A stretch of 5,407 nucleotides of DNA from Neisseria lactamica (lineage in GTDB: Bacteria; Pseudomonadota; Gammaproteobacteria; Burkholderiales; Neisseriaceae): positions 1 through 5,407 of the forward strand of contig JUNU01000311.1 of NCBI GenBank assembly GCA_001067655.1. The letters run 5' to 3'. The notes beneath the pieces are model-generated. The model saw only the letters and a list, made by a program, of their open reading frames with translations. It did no database searches and had not been told where the DNA came from. Each line of letters begins with the position of its first letter. Within the stretch, counting starts at the first letter, position 1. Of the stretch, positions 1-5,353 are shown in pieces. A program made the translations under genes and the position numbers.

Positions 1-50
1 ACTGTCTGCGGCTTCGTCGCCTTGTCCTGATTTAAATTTAATCCACTATA
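1..50. repeat. Partial Correia repeat element (CREE), right end
   Basis: The first 50 bases match the end of a Correia element as I remember the family: an internal part with ACTGTCTGCGGCTTCGTCGC, then a terminal inverted repeat ending in TTAATCCACTATA. The outer TA (49-50) would be the target dinucleotide. The element is cut by the window start, so its full length and subtype cannot be judged. The terminal repeat is the reverse complement, with a few differences, of the one starting at 5354. These elements are non-autonomous and specific to Neisseria, and their ends are known to supply promoters or processing sites to neighbouring genes. Confidence 0.9.
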
Positions 51-52
51 AA
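22..52 (+). promoter_or_regulatory. Possible outward promoter from Correia element end
   Basis: The end of the Correia element and its junction form TATAAA (47-52). A weak -35-like TTGTCC (22-27) lies 19 bases upstream. Outward promoters from Correia ends are established in pathogenic Neisseria, so this could add transcription into ftsEX. The -35 is poor and the spacer is long, so this is a suggestion only. Confidence 0.3.
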
Positions 53-154
53 TAAAATGATGGCGACAATCACACTTGTAATATTGTGTTGTAAAGCCGT
101 CAGTCCGACGCTTTGCCTACCGCCGTCCATATCCGAGCAAACTATCAAAAAAAC

Positions 155-176
155 GCCGAAATCTTTATAATTCGGC
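155..176 (+). promoter_or_regulatory. Candidate ftsE promoter -10 inside a short inverted repeat
   Basis: A perfect -10 hexamer TATAAT lies at 166-171, about 100 bases before the ftsE start. The best -35 at 17-base spacing is TATCAA (143-148), which is weak, so the promoter may need an activator or be modest. The hexamer sits within an inverted repeat, GCCGAA (155-160) and TTCGGC (171-176), with a 10-base loop. That geometry could be an operator or a chance hairpin. It is the best local candidate for driving ftsEX. Confidence 0.4.
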
Positions 177-189
177 ACATATCCTATTT

Positions 190-201
190 TTCAGACGACC
201 T
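190..201 (-). repeat. Single DNA uptake sequence (AG-mucDUS)
   Basis: TTCAGACGACCT is the complement of the 12-mer AGGTCGTCTGAA. It stands alone, without an inverted partner, in the leader of ftsE. Its role is recognition during natural transformation by the type IV pilus receptor ComP. Confidence 0.9.
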
Positions 202-222
202 GTCTCCGATAGCGCATCCTTT

Positions 223-242
223 TGTGGATTAATTGTGGATAA
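223..242 (-). promoter_or_regulatory. Two DnaA-box-like sites ahead of ftsE
   Basis: TGTGGATAA at 234-242 is the exact complement of the consensus DnaA box TTATCCACA. TGTGGATTA at 223-231 differs from it by one base. The two sit in the same direction 11 bases apart, close to one helical turn, and form an imperfect direct repeat just before the ftsE ribosome binding site. If transcription starts near 178, they would lie in the transcribed leader. DnaA binding is an inference from sequence alone. Confidence 0.4.
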
Positions 243-262
243 GTTTGTCCTGACCCCTTTCC

Positions 263-266
263 AGGA
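263..266 (+). promoter_or_regulatory. Ribosome binding site deciding the ftsE start
   Basis: AGGA lies 7 bases before the ATG at 274. This supports starting FtsE at MIRFEQVSK rather than at the in-frame GTG at 235, which would add 13 residues not expected in the family. Confidence 0.75.
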
Positions 267-273
267 ATACCTT

Positions 274-924
274 ATGATCCGTTTCGAACAAGTTTCCAAA
301 ACCTATCCCGGCGGTTTTGAAGCCCTGAAAAACGTCAGCTTCCAAATCAAAAAAGGCGAAATGATATTTATCGCCGGACATTCCGGCTCCGGCAAGTCCA
401 CCATCCTCAAGCTGATTTCCGGTATTACCAAGCCCAGCAAAGGCAAAGTGTGGTTCAACAACCAAGACTTGGGCGAATTGAGCGACAACCAAATCGGCTT
501 CATGCGCCAACATATCGGCATCGTGTTCCAAGACCACAAAATCCTCTATGACCGCAACGTCCTGCAAAACGTCATCCTGCCGCTGCGGATTATCGGTTAT
601 CAGCCGCGTAAAGCCGAAGAGCGCGCCCGCATCGCCATTGAAAAAGTCGGCTTGAAAGGTCGTGAATTGGACGATCCCGTAACCCTCTCAGGCGGCGAAC
701 AGCAACGATTGTGCATCGCCCGCGCCGTTGTCCACCAACCCAGCCTCCTGATTGCCGACGAACCCTCCGCCAACCTCGACCGCGCCTACGCGCTCGACAT
801 CATGGAATTGTTCAAAACCTTCCACGAAGCAGGAACCACCGTCATCGTCGCCGCCCATGACGAAACCCTCATGGCAGACTACGGCCACCGCATCCTGCGC
901 CTCTCGAAAGGACGACTCGCATGA
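274..924 (+). CDS. ftsE: Cell division ATP-binding protein FtsE
   Basis: FtsE is the cytoplasmic ATPase of the FtsEX complex. The complex is built like an ABC transporter but works at the division septum, where ATP hydrolysis is relayed through FtsX to control peptidoglycan hydrolysis and divisome assembly. The 216-residue protein has the full set of nucleotide-binding motifs: Walker A GHSGSGKST (35-43), Q-loop VFQD (84-87), signature LSGGEQQR (138-145), Walker B LLIADEP (158-164), D-loop NLD (167-169) and the switch histidine H195. Length and the MIRFEQVSKTYPGG opening are typical of FtsE rather than LolD or another ABC ATPase. The ATG is preceded by AGGA at 263-266. The stop TGA overlaps the ftsX start as ATGA, a usual sign of translational coupling. 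No key residue is missing and the gene looks intact. Identity is further secured by the adjoining ftsX. Confidence 0.97.
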   Translation: MIRFEQVSKTYPGGFEALKNVSFQIKKGEMIFIAGHSGSGKSTILKLISGITKPSKGKVWFNNQDLGELSDNQIGFMRQHIGIVFQDHKILYDRNVLQNVILPLRIIGYQPRKAEERARIAIEKVGLKGRELDDPVTLSGGEQQRLCIARAVVHQPSLLIADEPSANLDRAYALDIMELFKTFHEAGTTVIVAAHDETLMADYGHRILRLSKGRLA

Positions 925-1838
925 GCATCATCCACTACGTCTCGCTGCACGTCGAATCCGCGCGCACTGCGCTCAAACAGCTCCTGCGCCAGCCCGTCGG
1001 CATGCTGCTCACCCTCCTGATGCTCGCCGTCGCCATGACCCTGCCGCTTTTCATGTATTTAGGCATCCAAAGCGGACAAAGCGTTTTAGGCAAGCTCAAC
1101 GAGTCGCCGCAAATCACCCTCTATATGGAAACCGACGCATCCAAAGCCGACAGCGATACCGTCCGCAACCTGTTGGAACGCGATGCCCGCCTCAACAAAA
1201 TCCGTTTCATCAGCAAGCAGGAAGGCTTGGAAGAGCTGCAATCCAACCTCGACCAAAACCTTGTTTCCATGCTCGACGGCAACCCCTTGCCCGACGCATT
1301 TATCGTAACGCCCGATCCCGCTACGCCGCCCGCACAAATGCAGGTGATTTATCAGGATATGGTCAAGCTGCCCATGGTCGAATCCGCCACCATGGACACC
1401 GAATGGGTGCAAACGTTGTATCAAATCAACGAGTTCATCCGCAAAATTTTATGGTTTCTTTCGCTGACGCTGGGTATGGCGTTCGTCCTTGTCGCGCACA
1501 ACACCATCCGTCTGCAAATCCTCAGCCGCAAAGAAGAAATCGAAATCACCAAGCTGCTCGGCGCGCCCGCATCGTTTATCCGCCGCCCCTTCCTTTACCA
1601 AGCCATGTGGCAGAGTATCTTCTCCGCCGCCGTCAGCTTGGGGCTGTGCGGCTGGCTGCTCTCCGCCGTGCGCCCGTTGGTAGATGCCATCTTCAAGCCC
1701 TACGGGCTCAACATCGGCTGGCGTTTCTTCCATTTCAGCGAAGTTTCGCTGGTGTTCGGCTTCGTCATCGCCTTAGGCGTCTTCGGCGCATGGCTTGCCA
1801 CCACGCAGCATCTGCTGGGCTTTAGGGCAAAGAAATAA
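921..1838 (+). CDS. ftsX: Cell division membrane protein FtsX
   Basis: FtsX is the inner-membrane partner of FtsE. It anchors the ATPase and carries a periplasmic domain that in other bacteria contacts activators of cell-wall amidases. The 305-residue sequence shows the FtsX layout: a cytoplasmic N-terminus, TM1 about 27-48, a periplasmic domain about 50-170, TM2 about 174-195, then TM3 about 228-250 and TM4 about 274-293. The cytoplasmic loop after TM2 holds NTIRLQILSRKEEIEITKLLGA-like sequence (194-215), the best conserved FtsX region, probably the coupling contact with FtsE. The start overlaps the ftsE stop by 4 bases, so the two are almost certainly made from one mRNA. The protein is somewhat shorter than the E. 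coli homologue (about 350 residues), mainly at the N-terminus. A DUS hairpin follows 24 bases after the stop. No EnvC-like partner gene lies nearby. Confidence 0.96.
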   Translation: MSIIHYVSLHVESARTALKQLLRQPVGMLLTLLMLAVAMTLPLFMYLGIQSGQSVLGKLNESPQITLYMETDASKADSDTVRNLLERDARLNKIRFISKQEGLEELQSNLDQNLVSMLDGNPLPDAFIVTPDPATPPAQMQVIYQDMVKLPMVESATMDTEWVQTLYQINEFIRKILWFLSLTLGMAFVLVAHNTIRLQILSRKEEIEITKLLGAPASFIRRPFLYQAMWQSIFSAAVSLGLCGWLLSAVRPLVDAIFKPYGLNIGWRFFHFSEVSLVFGFVIALGVFGAWLATTQHLLGFRAKK

Positions 1839-1862
1839 AAACATTGGATTGAAGCAAAGGCA

Positions 1863-1905
1863 AAAGGTCGTCTGAAACTCTAAAACAAGGTTTCAGACGA
1901 CCTTT
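1863..1905 (+). terminator. DUS inverted-repeat hairpin after ftsX
   Basis: Two DUS copies face each other (1865-1876 plus, 1892-1903 minus). The stem AAAGGTCGTCTGAAAC (1863-1878) pairs with 1890-1905 over 16 bases around an 11-base loop. Inverted DUS pairs commonly serve as transcription terminators in Neisseria. The trailing run is only TTT, so termination may be partial and the next gene could receive read-through. Confidence 0.75.
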
Positions 1906-1938
1906 GATTGGCTGCCGTTTATCGTGTAAGGAAATAAT

Positions 1939-2478
1939 ATGCCGGACAATCTACTGCCACTCGACTATGACCTAGGTTTGAGGAAATCTTTAAGAAGGGT
2001 GGCGATCATACTGTTCATCTTATCCTTGTGTTTGCCCGCTGTAGGCGGAGCGATAGGTTTGGTAATTTGGATGACAGGTTTGACTGTTTTTTGGTATCCG
2101 GCAAGCTGGCCTACATTTGCCAATGTGATTTTTTTTGTTTTATATATCAGATTGAAGGATGATAAAGAAACCTTATATTTGTTCCCCTGTTTAATGTTAA
2201 TCTTGATGATGCCGGGGTCGATATTTGTGTTGCCTGGTGTATTTGGTTGGGGATATGTGGTTTGGGTGATGTCGGGTATGCTTTTATGTGCAGATTGGCT
2301 GTGTAGCCTTATGCCGCACAAACAGCGCCTGATTGTCAGGTTGGCAATCATGGTTTGTCTGGTATGGGCTGTCGGCTTAATAGGGCTTGGGCAGTATCAG
2401 CAAAACTCAAACGAGCAGGATATCTTTGAAGATCTCTATTTCAGTGTGTTTTACAATCCGTTAGGTGTGATGAGATAA
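1939..2478 (+). CDS. Multi-pass membrane protein of unknown function
   Basis: I do not recognise this 179-residue protein. It is strongly hydrophobic, with probable membrane segments near 21-44, 57-71, 79-100, 103-123 and 131-151, a short basic stretch before the first (RKSLRR, 15-20) and a polar acidic tail (NSNEQDIFED, about 156-165). No catalytic motif or lipobox is seen. The ATG at 1939 has a good AAGGA at 1928-1932, 6 bases upstream, which supports a real gene. The sequence is visibly AT-richer than ftsEX and clcA and uses codons such as TTA, TTG and ATA more freely, as often seen for Neisseria accessory genes of recent or foreign origin. It follows the DUS hairpin of ftsX and no clear promoter was found in front, so it may rely on read-through. 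No obvious terminator follows. Confidence 0.7.
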   Translation: MPDNLLPLDYDLGLRKSLRRVAIILFILSLCLPAVGGAIGLVIWMTGLTVFWYPASWPTFANVIFFVLYIRLKDDKETLYLFPCLMLILMMPGSIFVLPGVFGWGYVVWVMSGMLLCADWLCSLMPHKQRLIVRLAIMVCLVWAVGLIGLGQYQQNSNEQDIFEDLYFSVFYNPLGVMR

Positions 2479-2685
2479 GTTTCGTATCAACAGTGAAAAG
2501 ACAAAAAACGGTCGCAACCATGTTTAAAGGCTTTTTGAGATTGAGTGATTTACGATGAAGTTCCGAATAGCCCTGATTGGTCGGTTTTTGGTTTAAACTC
2601 TTTAAAATCATAATATTGCTATAATTCATTTTATCGTCTGGACTTTGAATGGGTAATGTTTTGCTGAATTTTGGCGGTAAAGTGC
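2479..2685. other. Gene-free spacer between membrane gene and tRNA
   Basis: This AT-rich spacer holds no supportable gene. A TATAAT (2620-2625) is present but has no -35 at a usable distance. No DUS, hairpin terminator or known repeat was seen before the tRNA promoter. Confidence 0.5.
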
Positions 2686-2714
2686 TTGACAGTGTTTTCA
2701 AGTATCTGTATAGT
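2686..2714 (+). promoter_or_regulatory. Sigma70 promoter of tRNA-fMet
   Basis: A perfect -35 TTGACA (2686-2691) is followed by a 17-base spacer and the -10 TATAGT (2709-2714). Transcription would begin near 2721, leaving only about six bases of leader before the mature tRNA at 2727. Near-consensus hexamers with optimal spacing suit a strong stable-RNA promoter. Confidence 0.88.
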
Positions 2715-2726
2715 TTTACCTTCTGA

Positions 2727-2803
<77 letters not shown>

Positions 2804-2810
2804 AATTTTC

Positions 2811-2838
2811 AAACCCTCGGTTCTACCGAGGGTTTTTT
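2811..2838 (+). terminator. Intrinsic terminator of tRNA-fMet
   Basis: The stem AAACCCTCGGT (2811-2821) pairs perfectly with ACCGAGGGTTT (2825-2835) around a 3-base loop TCT. The T-run covers 2833-2838. It lies 8 bases after the CCA end, giving a self-contained single-tRNA unit. Confidence 0.92.
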
Positions 2839-2880
2839 CTTGGTCTGATGACTGGGGTAAGTGAATCCCTATACCTTAAG

Positions 2881-2923
2881 AAGGTCGTCTGAAAACTTGA
2901 TGTTCGGGTTTTCAGACGACCTT
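2881..2923. terminator. DUS inverted-repeat hairpin between converging units
   Basis: DUS copies at 2882-2893 (plus) and 2911-2922 (minus) form a 16-base stem, 2881-2896 with 2908-2923. It lies between the plus-strand tRNA unit and the minus-strand clcA and could act as a bidirectional terminator as well as an uptake signal. Neither flank has a long T-run, so its strength is uncertain. Confidence 0.65.
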
Positions 2924-2937
2924 TGTTTTCAATCATT

Positions 2938-3016
2938 TTCGTGGACGGAGTCCACGCTACGAAACCACGGCGCAAATGTTGCCAAAAAACTTTGTAGCGT
3001 GGGCTTTGCCCACGAA
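2938..3016. repeat. REP-like pair of inverted palindromic hairpins
   Basis: Two small palindromes, CGTGGAC-GGA-GTCCACG (2940-2956) and CGTGGGC-TTT-GCCCACG (2998-3014), face each other. Each carries the same inner flank, CTACGAAA (2957-2964) against TTTGTAG (2991-2997), so the arms are near-complementary over about 26 bases with a 26-base spacer. Two hairpins in opposite orientation is the form of bacterial interspersed mosaic elements built from REP sequences, which are spread by single-domain Y1 transposases (RAYT). I recall similar CGTGGGC-type hairpins as common in commensal Neisseria intergenic regions, but did not verify this. Read from the minus strand, it lies in the 3' region of clcA and could also protect or end that mRNA. 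Confidence 0.7.
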
Positions 3017-3027
3017 TCATTAAACAT

Positions 3028-3039
3028 TTCAGACGACCT
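3028..3039 (-). repeat. Single DNA uptake sequence (AG-mucDUS)
   Basis: TTCAGACGACCT, with no inverted partner, lies 34 bases beyond the clcA stop, between it and the REP-like pair. Confidence 0.9.
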
Positions 3040-3073
3040 TTCCTACACCTTCCCGCATCGGCAATATCTGGCT

Positions 3074-4420
3074 TCACTTCTGTCCGCTTTGTTCCACCTG
3101 CCGTTTGAAGCGTGTGCCTGCGGCATGGTAGAAGGGGCGGGGAGAGAATTGGCGGGAGACTTGTGAGGCGAAGATGCAGGCGATGAGCAGCCAGAAGAGG
3201 AGGTTTTGTCCGCCGGTCATTTCCATTACGACGACGGCGGAGGTGAGCGGGGATTGTGTGGCGCCGGCGAGGAAGGCTGCCATGCAGAGGAGGACGAGGA
3301 CGTGGGTGCCTTGGGCGAGTCCGGTGAGGACGGCGATGCGTTCGCCCAAGACTGCGCCTATGGTCAGGGAGGGGGTGAAGATGCCGCCGGGTGTGCCTGC
3401 CCAGTAGCTTAGGACGGTGGAGAACCATTTGGCGACGGCGAGTCCGGCGGGGGCTTCGTGGATGCCGCGCAGGGCTTGGGCGGCTTCGTAGTAGCCGGTG
3501 CCGTAGGTTTTGCCTTGGTAAAGCGTGCCGATGGCGGCGAGCAGGATGCCGATGAGGGCGGCGGTAATCAGGGGGTGGCGGCGGATGTGTTCGCGCCATT
3601 TGGCGGGGGCGAAGGCGGTGGCGCCGAGATACAGGGTGCGTCCGAACAGTCCGCCGGCGATGCCGCACGCGAGTCCGCAGCCCAATACCCAGCCGAGCAT
3701 ATTGTCGAGCGCGCCACCGCTGAAGCCTGAGAAATAGGGGTTGTTGCCTTGGATGGCGACTTGGATGAAACCGGCGGCGAGGACGCCGAGCAGGATTTGC
3801 CGCTCCCAGCGCAGCATGACTTCGCGCCCGAGTTCTTCGATGGCGAAAATCACGCCTGCGAGCGGGGCGTTGAACGCGGCGGCAAGCCCGCCTGCCGCGC
3901 CTGCGGCGATGAGGTCGTTTTCCTGCATACCGCGAAAGGCAAAGCCGTGTTTTTTGCACCATGCGCCCCACGTGCTCATGACTGCGGCGCCGACTTGGAC
4001 GGACGGTCCTTCACGTCCGACGGACGCGCCTGCGCACATGGCGAGGAAGGTCAGCGGGATTTTGAGGAGGGTTTCACGCAAGCGGATCAGGCGGGTTTTG
4101 TTGGCGCCGTAGGGTAGGGCGAGGCTGGCGAGCACTTGCGGGATTCCGCTGCCGGAGGTGTAGGGTGCGAAACGGCGGGTAATCCAGACGATGAGCGGCA
4201 GCCCGAAGGGTAGGGCGACCCAGGCAAACCAAGGATATTTTTGCACCAGCTCCGCATTCATTTCCAATGCGAAATCCGCCATCCAAGCAAACAGGAGGGC
4301 GGTCAGTGCGACCAGCGCCGAACCTGCCAGCAGGAACAGAAAAGCAATGCTTTTACGCGAAATGCGGCGGGTTTGGCGGATTTTGTGCGTGATGTGGTAG
4401 GCGGGCGGTTTGGTCGGCAT
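3074..4420 (-). CDS. clcA: CLC-family chloride/proton antiporter (ClcA/EriC-like)
   Basis: This 448-residue inner-membrane protein belongs to the CLC family, which in bacteria mostly exchanges about two chloride ions for one proton and aids survival under strong acid. The ion-pathway motifs are all present: GSGIP (90-94) with the central serine S91, GREGPSVQVG (135-144) with the gating glutamate E137, NAPLAGVIFAIEE (184-196) in which E196 matches the internal proton glutamate E203 of E. coli ClcA, GGIFTP (345-350), and Y431, which matches the chloride-coordinating tyrosine Y445. Having both glutamates favours an antiporter over a channel. There are no C-terminal CBS domains, as in ClcA, and the length is near the 473 of E. 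coli. The ATG at 4420 has no clear Shine-Dalgarno, but no better start is seen upstream in frame. The 117-residue gene ends 37 bases upstream on the same strand, so co-transcription is likely. The exact substrate is inferred. Confidence 0.93.
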   Translation of the reverse strand: MPTKPPAYHITHKIRQTRRISRKSIAFLFLLAGSALVALTALLFAWMADFALEMNAELVQKYPWFAWVALPFGLPLIVWITRRFAPYTSGSGIPQVLASLALPYGANKTRLIRLRETLLKIPLTFLAMCAGASVGREGPSVQVGAAVMSTWGAWCKKHGFAFRGMQENDLIAAGAAGGLAAAFNAPLAGVIFAIEELGREVMLRWERQILLGVLAAGFIQVAIQGNNPYFSGFSGGALDNMLGWVLGCGLACGIAGGLFGRTLYLGATAFAPAKWREHIRRHPLITAALIGILLAAIGTLYQGKTYGTGYYEAAQALRGIHEAPAGLAVAKWFSTVLSYWAGTPGGIFTPSLTIGAVLGERIAVLTGLAQGTHVLVLLCMAAFLAGATQSPLTSAVVVMEMTGGQNLLFWLLIACIFASQVSRQFSPRPFYHAAGTRFKRQVEQSGQK

Positions 4421-4440
4421 GGTATGCGGAAGTGTGGAAA

Positions 4441-4452
4441 AGGTCGTCTGAA
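4441..4452 (+). repeat. Single DNA uptake sequence (AG-mucDUS)
   Basis: AGGTCGTCTGAA sits in the 37-base gap between the 117-residue gene and clcA. It has no partner, so it is not expected to form a terminator. Confidence 0.9.
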
Positions 4453-4457
4453 AAGGG

Positions 4458-4811
4458 TTATTGTGGAAGGGGCACCAATGCGTTAAGAAGGCCTAGAGCG
4501 AAGGGTAGTAAAAATGCCGAAGCGATGCCGACACCCCAGTAAATAGATCGGTGCTGCGTAGGTTTGTCAGTGGTGGCGCGCAGCAGTTTGAAATAGAGTG
4601 CGAACCAGGCAGATGACACGGCGGCAGTCAGTAACAAGCTGAAGGGAGAGAAGAATGAGTAAAAAACGTAGCCTATCAGTGTCATTATCACAGCATAAAG
4701 CACGCCCGCGCCTACCGCCCATTTCCAGATGGGATAGGGCTTGTCGGGAAAGTCTAGTGTTCCTGAAGCTTGAAGTCTGCCTAATGTTAATATGAATATA
4801 ATGTCTAACAT
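4458..4811 (-). CDS. Small membrane protein, paralogue 1 of a tandem pair
   Basis: This 117-residue protein is not recognised as a named family. It opens with MLDIIFILTLGRLQ, then a polar proline-rich stretch (16-29). Probable membrane segments lie near 31-50, 56-75 and 90-113, the middle one ending in LYFKLLRAT (72-80) and the last beginning YWGVGI (91-96). The 122-residue neighbour at 4899-5267 shares all three landmarks: 19 of the first 39 residues are identical, then LYFK-x-LR and YWGxGI. The pair therefore arose by duplication, and conservation of protein motifs supports both as real genes. The ATG at 4811 has AAGG (complement of 4820-4823) 8 bases upstream. A DUS hairpin (4843-4870) precedes it and clcA follows after 37 bases. 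No catalytic residues are evident and a function cannot be assigned. Confidence 0.75.
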   Translation of the reverse strand: MLDIIFILTLGRLQASGTLDFPDKPYPIWKWAVGAGVLYAVIMTLIGYVFYSFFSPFSLLLTAAVSSAWFALYFKLLRATTDKPTQHRSIYWGVGIASAFLLPFALGLLNALVPLPQ

Positions 4812-4826
4812 GATTATTGCCTTGGA

Positions 4827-4870
4827 GTAAGCTGTTTTTGTGTTTCAGACGACCTCGGGGTCGTCTGAAA
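4827..4870. repeat. 44-bp duplicated block with DUS hairpin, copy 1
   Basis: These 44 bases are identical to 5284-5327. The block begins GTAAGCTGTTTTTGTG and ends in a hairpin of two facing DUS copies, with a 12-base stem (4843-4854 with 4859-4870) and loop TCGG. The minus-side DUS is exact (4844-4855); the plus-side copy starts GG instead of AG. It sits just upstream of the ribosome binding site of the 117-residue gene and also downstream of the 122-residue gene, so it could end one transcript and lead into the next. Confidence 0.9.
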
Positions 4871-4895
4871 AAAGAGGGGGCAGCCTGTTGCCCTC
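4868..4895 (-). terminator. Probable intrinsic terminator of the 122-residue gene
   Basis: On the minus strand GGAGGGCA is followed by a short loop and TGCCCCCTC, then six T (complement of 4868-4873). The stem has a two-base C bulge. It begins 3 bases after the stop codon of the 122-residue gene. The T-run overlaps the first bases of the adjoining DUS hairpin, so the two structures compete or act in series. Confidence 0.55.
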
Positions 4896-4898
4896 CAG

Positions 4899-5267
4899 TC
4901 AATGCATAATAAATAAGTTTGCCCAATAAAACAATTTTTCGGTCAGTAGGGTTAAGGCTATACCTGAAAGAATGCCCAGTCCCCAATAGATAAACCAGCG
5001 GCGTTTCGGGTCGGGTGTGGTACGCAACATTTTGAAATACAAAAGCAAGCAGCCGAACATGCAGATGGTTTGAAACAGGATGAGGGGGAGGCTGTCAATG
5101 GCTTTGGAAATCGAATCATGAATGATGATTGTCACTATGCGTATACATAAATAAATCAAAGCCGAGCCTGCCGCCGAATGCCAAAAGGGGACGGGCGAGT
5201 CGGATGAGTCGGGTGTCCTGTGGGGTTGAAGCCTGCCGAATAACAATATAAAGACAATGTCAGACAT
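4899..5267 (-). CDS. Small membrane protein, paralogue 2 of a tandem pair
   Basis: This 122-residue protein is the diverged sister of the gene at 4458-4811. It opens MSDIVFILLFGRLQ and keeps the spaced D, P, P, W residues (23, 25, 27, 29), LYFKMLRTT (76-84) and YWGLGI (94-99). Membrane segments are likely near 33-50, 60-79 and 92-117. The family is unknown to me and no active-site motif is visible. The protein sequences have drifted far in the middle and C-terminal parts, so the duplication is old or the genes evolve fast. The ATG at 5267 has AAGG (complement of 5277-5280) 9 bases upstream. The 44-base DUS block lies in front of it, and a Correia element stands about 85 bases upstream. A terminator-like hairpin follows the stop. 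It would be the first gene of the leftward group leading to clcA. Confidence 0.72.
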   Translation of the reverse strand: MSDIVFILLFGRLQPHRTPDSSDSPVPFWHSAAGSALIYLCIRIVTIIIHDSISKAIDSLPLILFQTICMFGCLLLYFKMLRTTPDPKRRWFIYWGLGILSGIALTLLTEKLFYWANLFIMH

Positions 5268-5283
5268 AATGAGTCGCCTTAAC

Positions 5284-5327
5284 GTAAGCTGTTTTTGTGT
5301 TTCAGACGACCTCGGGGTCGTCTGAAA
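5284..5327. repeat. 44-bp duplicated block with DUS hairpin, copy 2
   Basis: Identical to 4827-4870 and 457 bases from it. The DUS hairpin stem is 5300-5311 with 5316-5327, loop TCGG. It stands upstream of the 122-residue gene just as copy 1 stands upstream of the 117-residue gene, so gene plus leader was duplicated as one unit. Five further bases (CCTT preceded by G) match beyond a three-base difference on the gene side. Confidence 0.9.
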
Positions 5328-5353
5328 TGTTATGGTGCGGCGATATGGGGCAG

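Noticed and set aside
94..114. Imperfect hairpin AAAGCCGTC / GACGCTTT in the ftsE leader
   Set aside because: Short, bulged and without a T-run; not enough to call a terminator or riboswitch.
235..273. GTG start giving FtsE 13 extra residues
   Set aside because: The ATG at 274 has AGGA at proper spacing and gives the usual FtsE N-terminus; the extra stretch covers the DnaA-like box and is unlike the family.
752..1825. Plus-strand frame of 357 residues across ftsE and ftsX
   Set aside because: Shadow frame overlapping two well-supported genes, with low-complexity Arg/Pro/Ala composition.
2620..2625. TATAAT as a second tRNA promoter
   Set aside because: No -35 sequence at 16-18 bases; the promoter at 2686-2714 is far better and correctly placed.
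2861..3166. Plus-strand frame of 101 residues after the tRNA
   Set aside because: It is made of the DUS pair, the REP-like repeat and antisense of the clcA end, with no ribosome binding site or protein features.
2823..3971. Long minus-strand frame of 382 residues, very rich in Arg, Pro and His
   Set aside because: Out-of-frame shadow of the GC-rich clcA gene and downstream repeats; the composition is not that of a real protein.
4567..4986. Minus-strand frame of 139 residues bridging the two paralogues
   Set aside because: It runs through both DUS copies and a terminator-like hairpin and lies out of frame with the conserved paralogue motifs.
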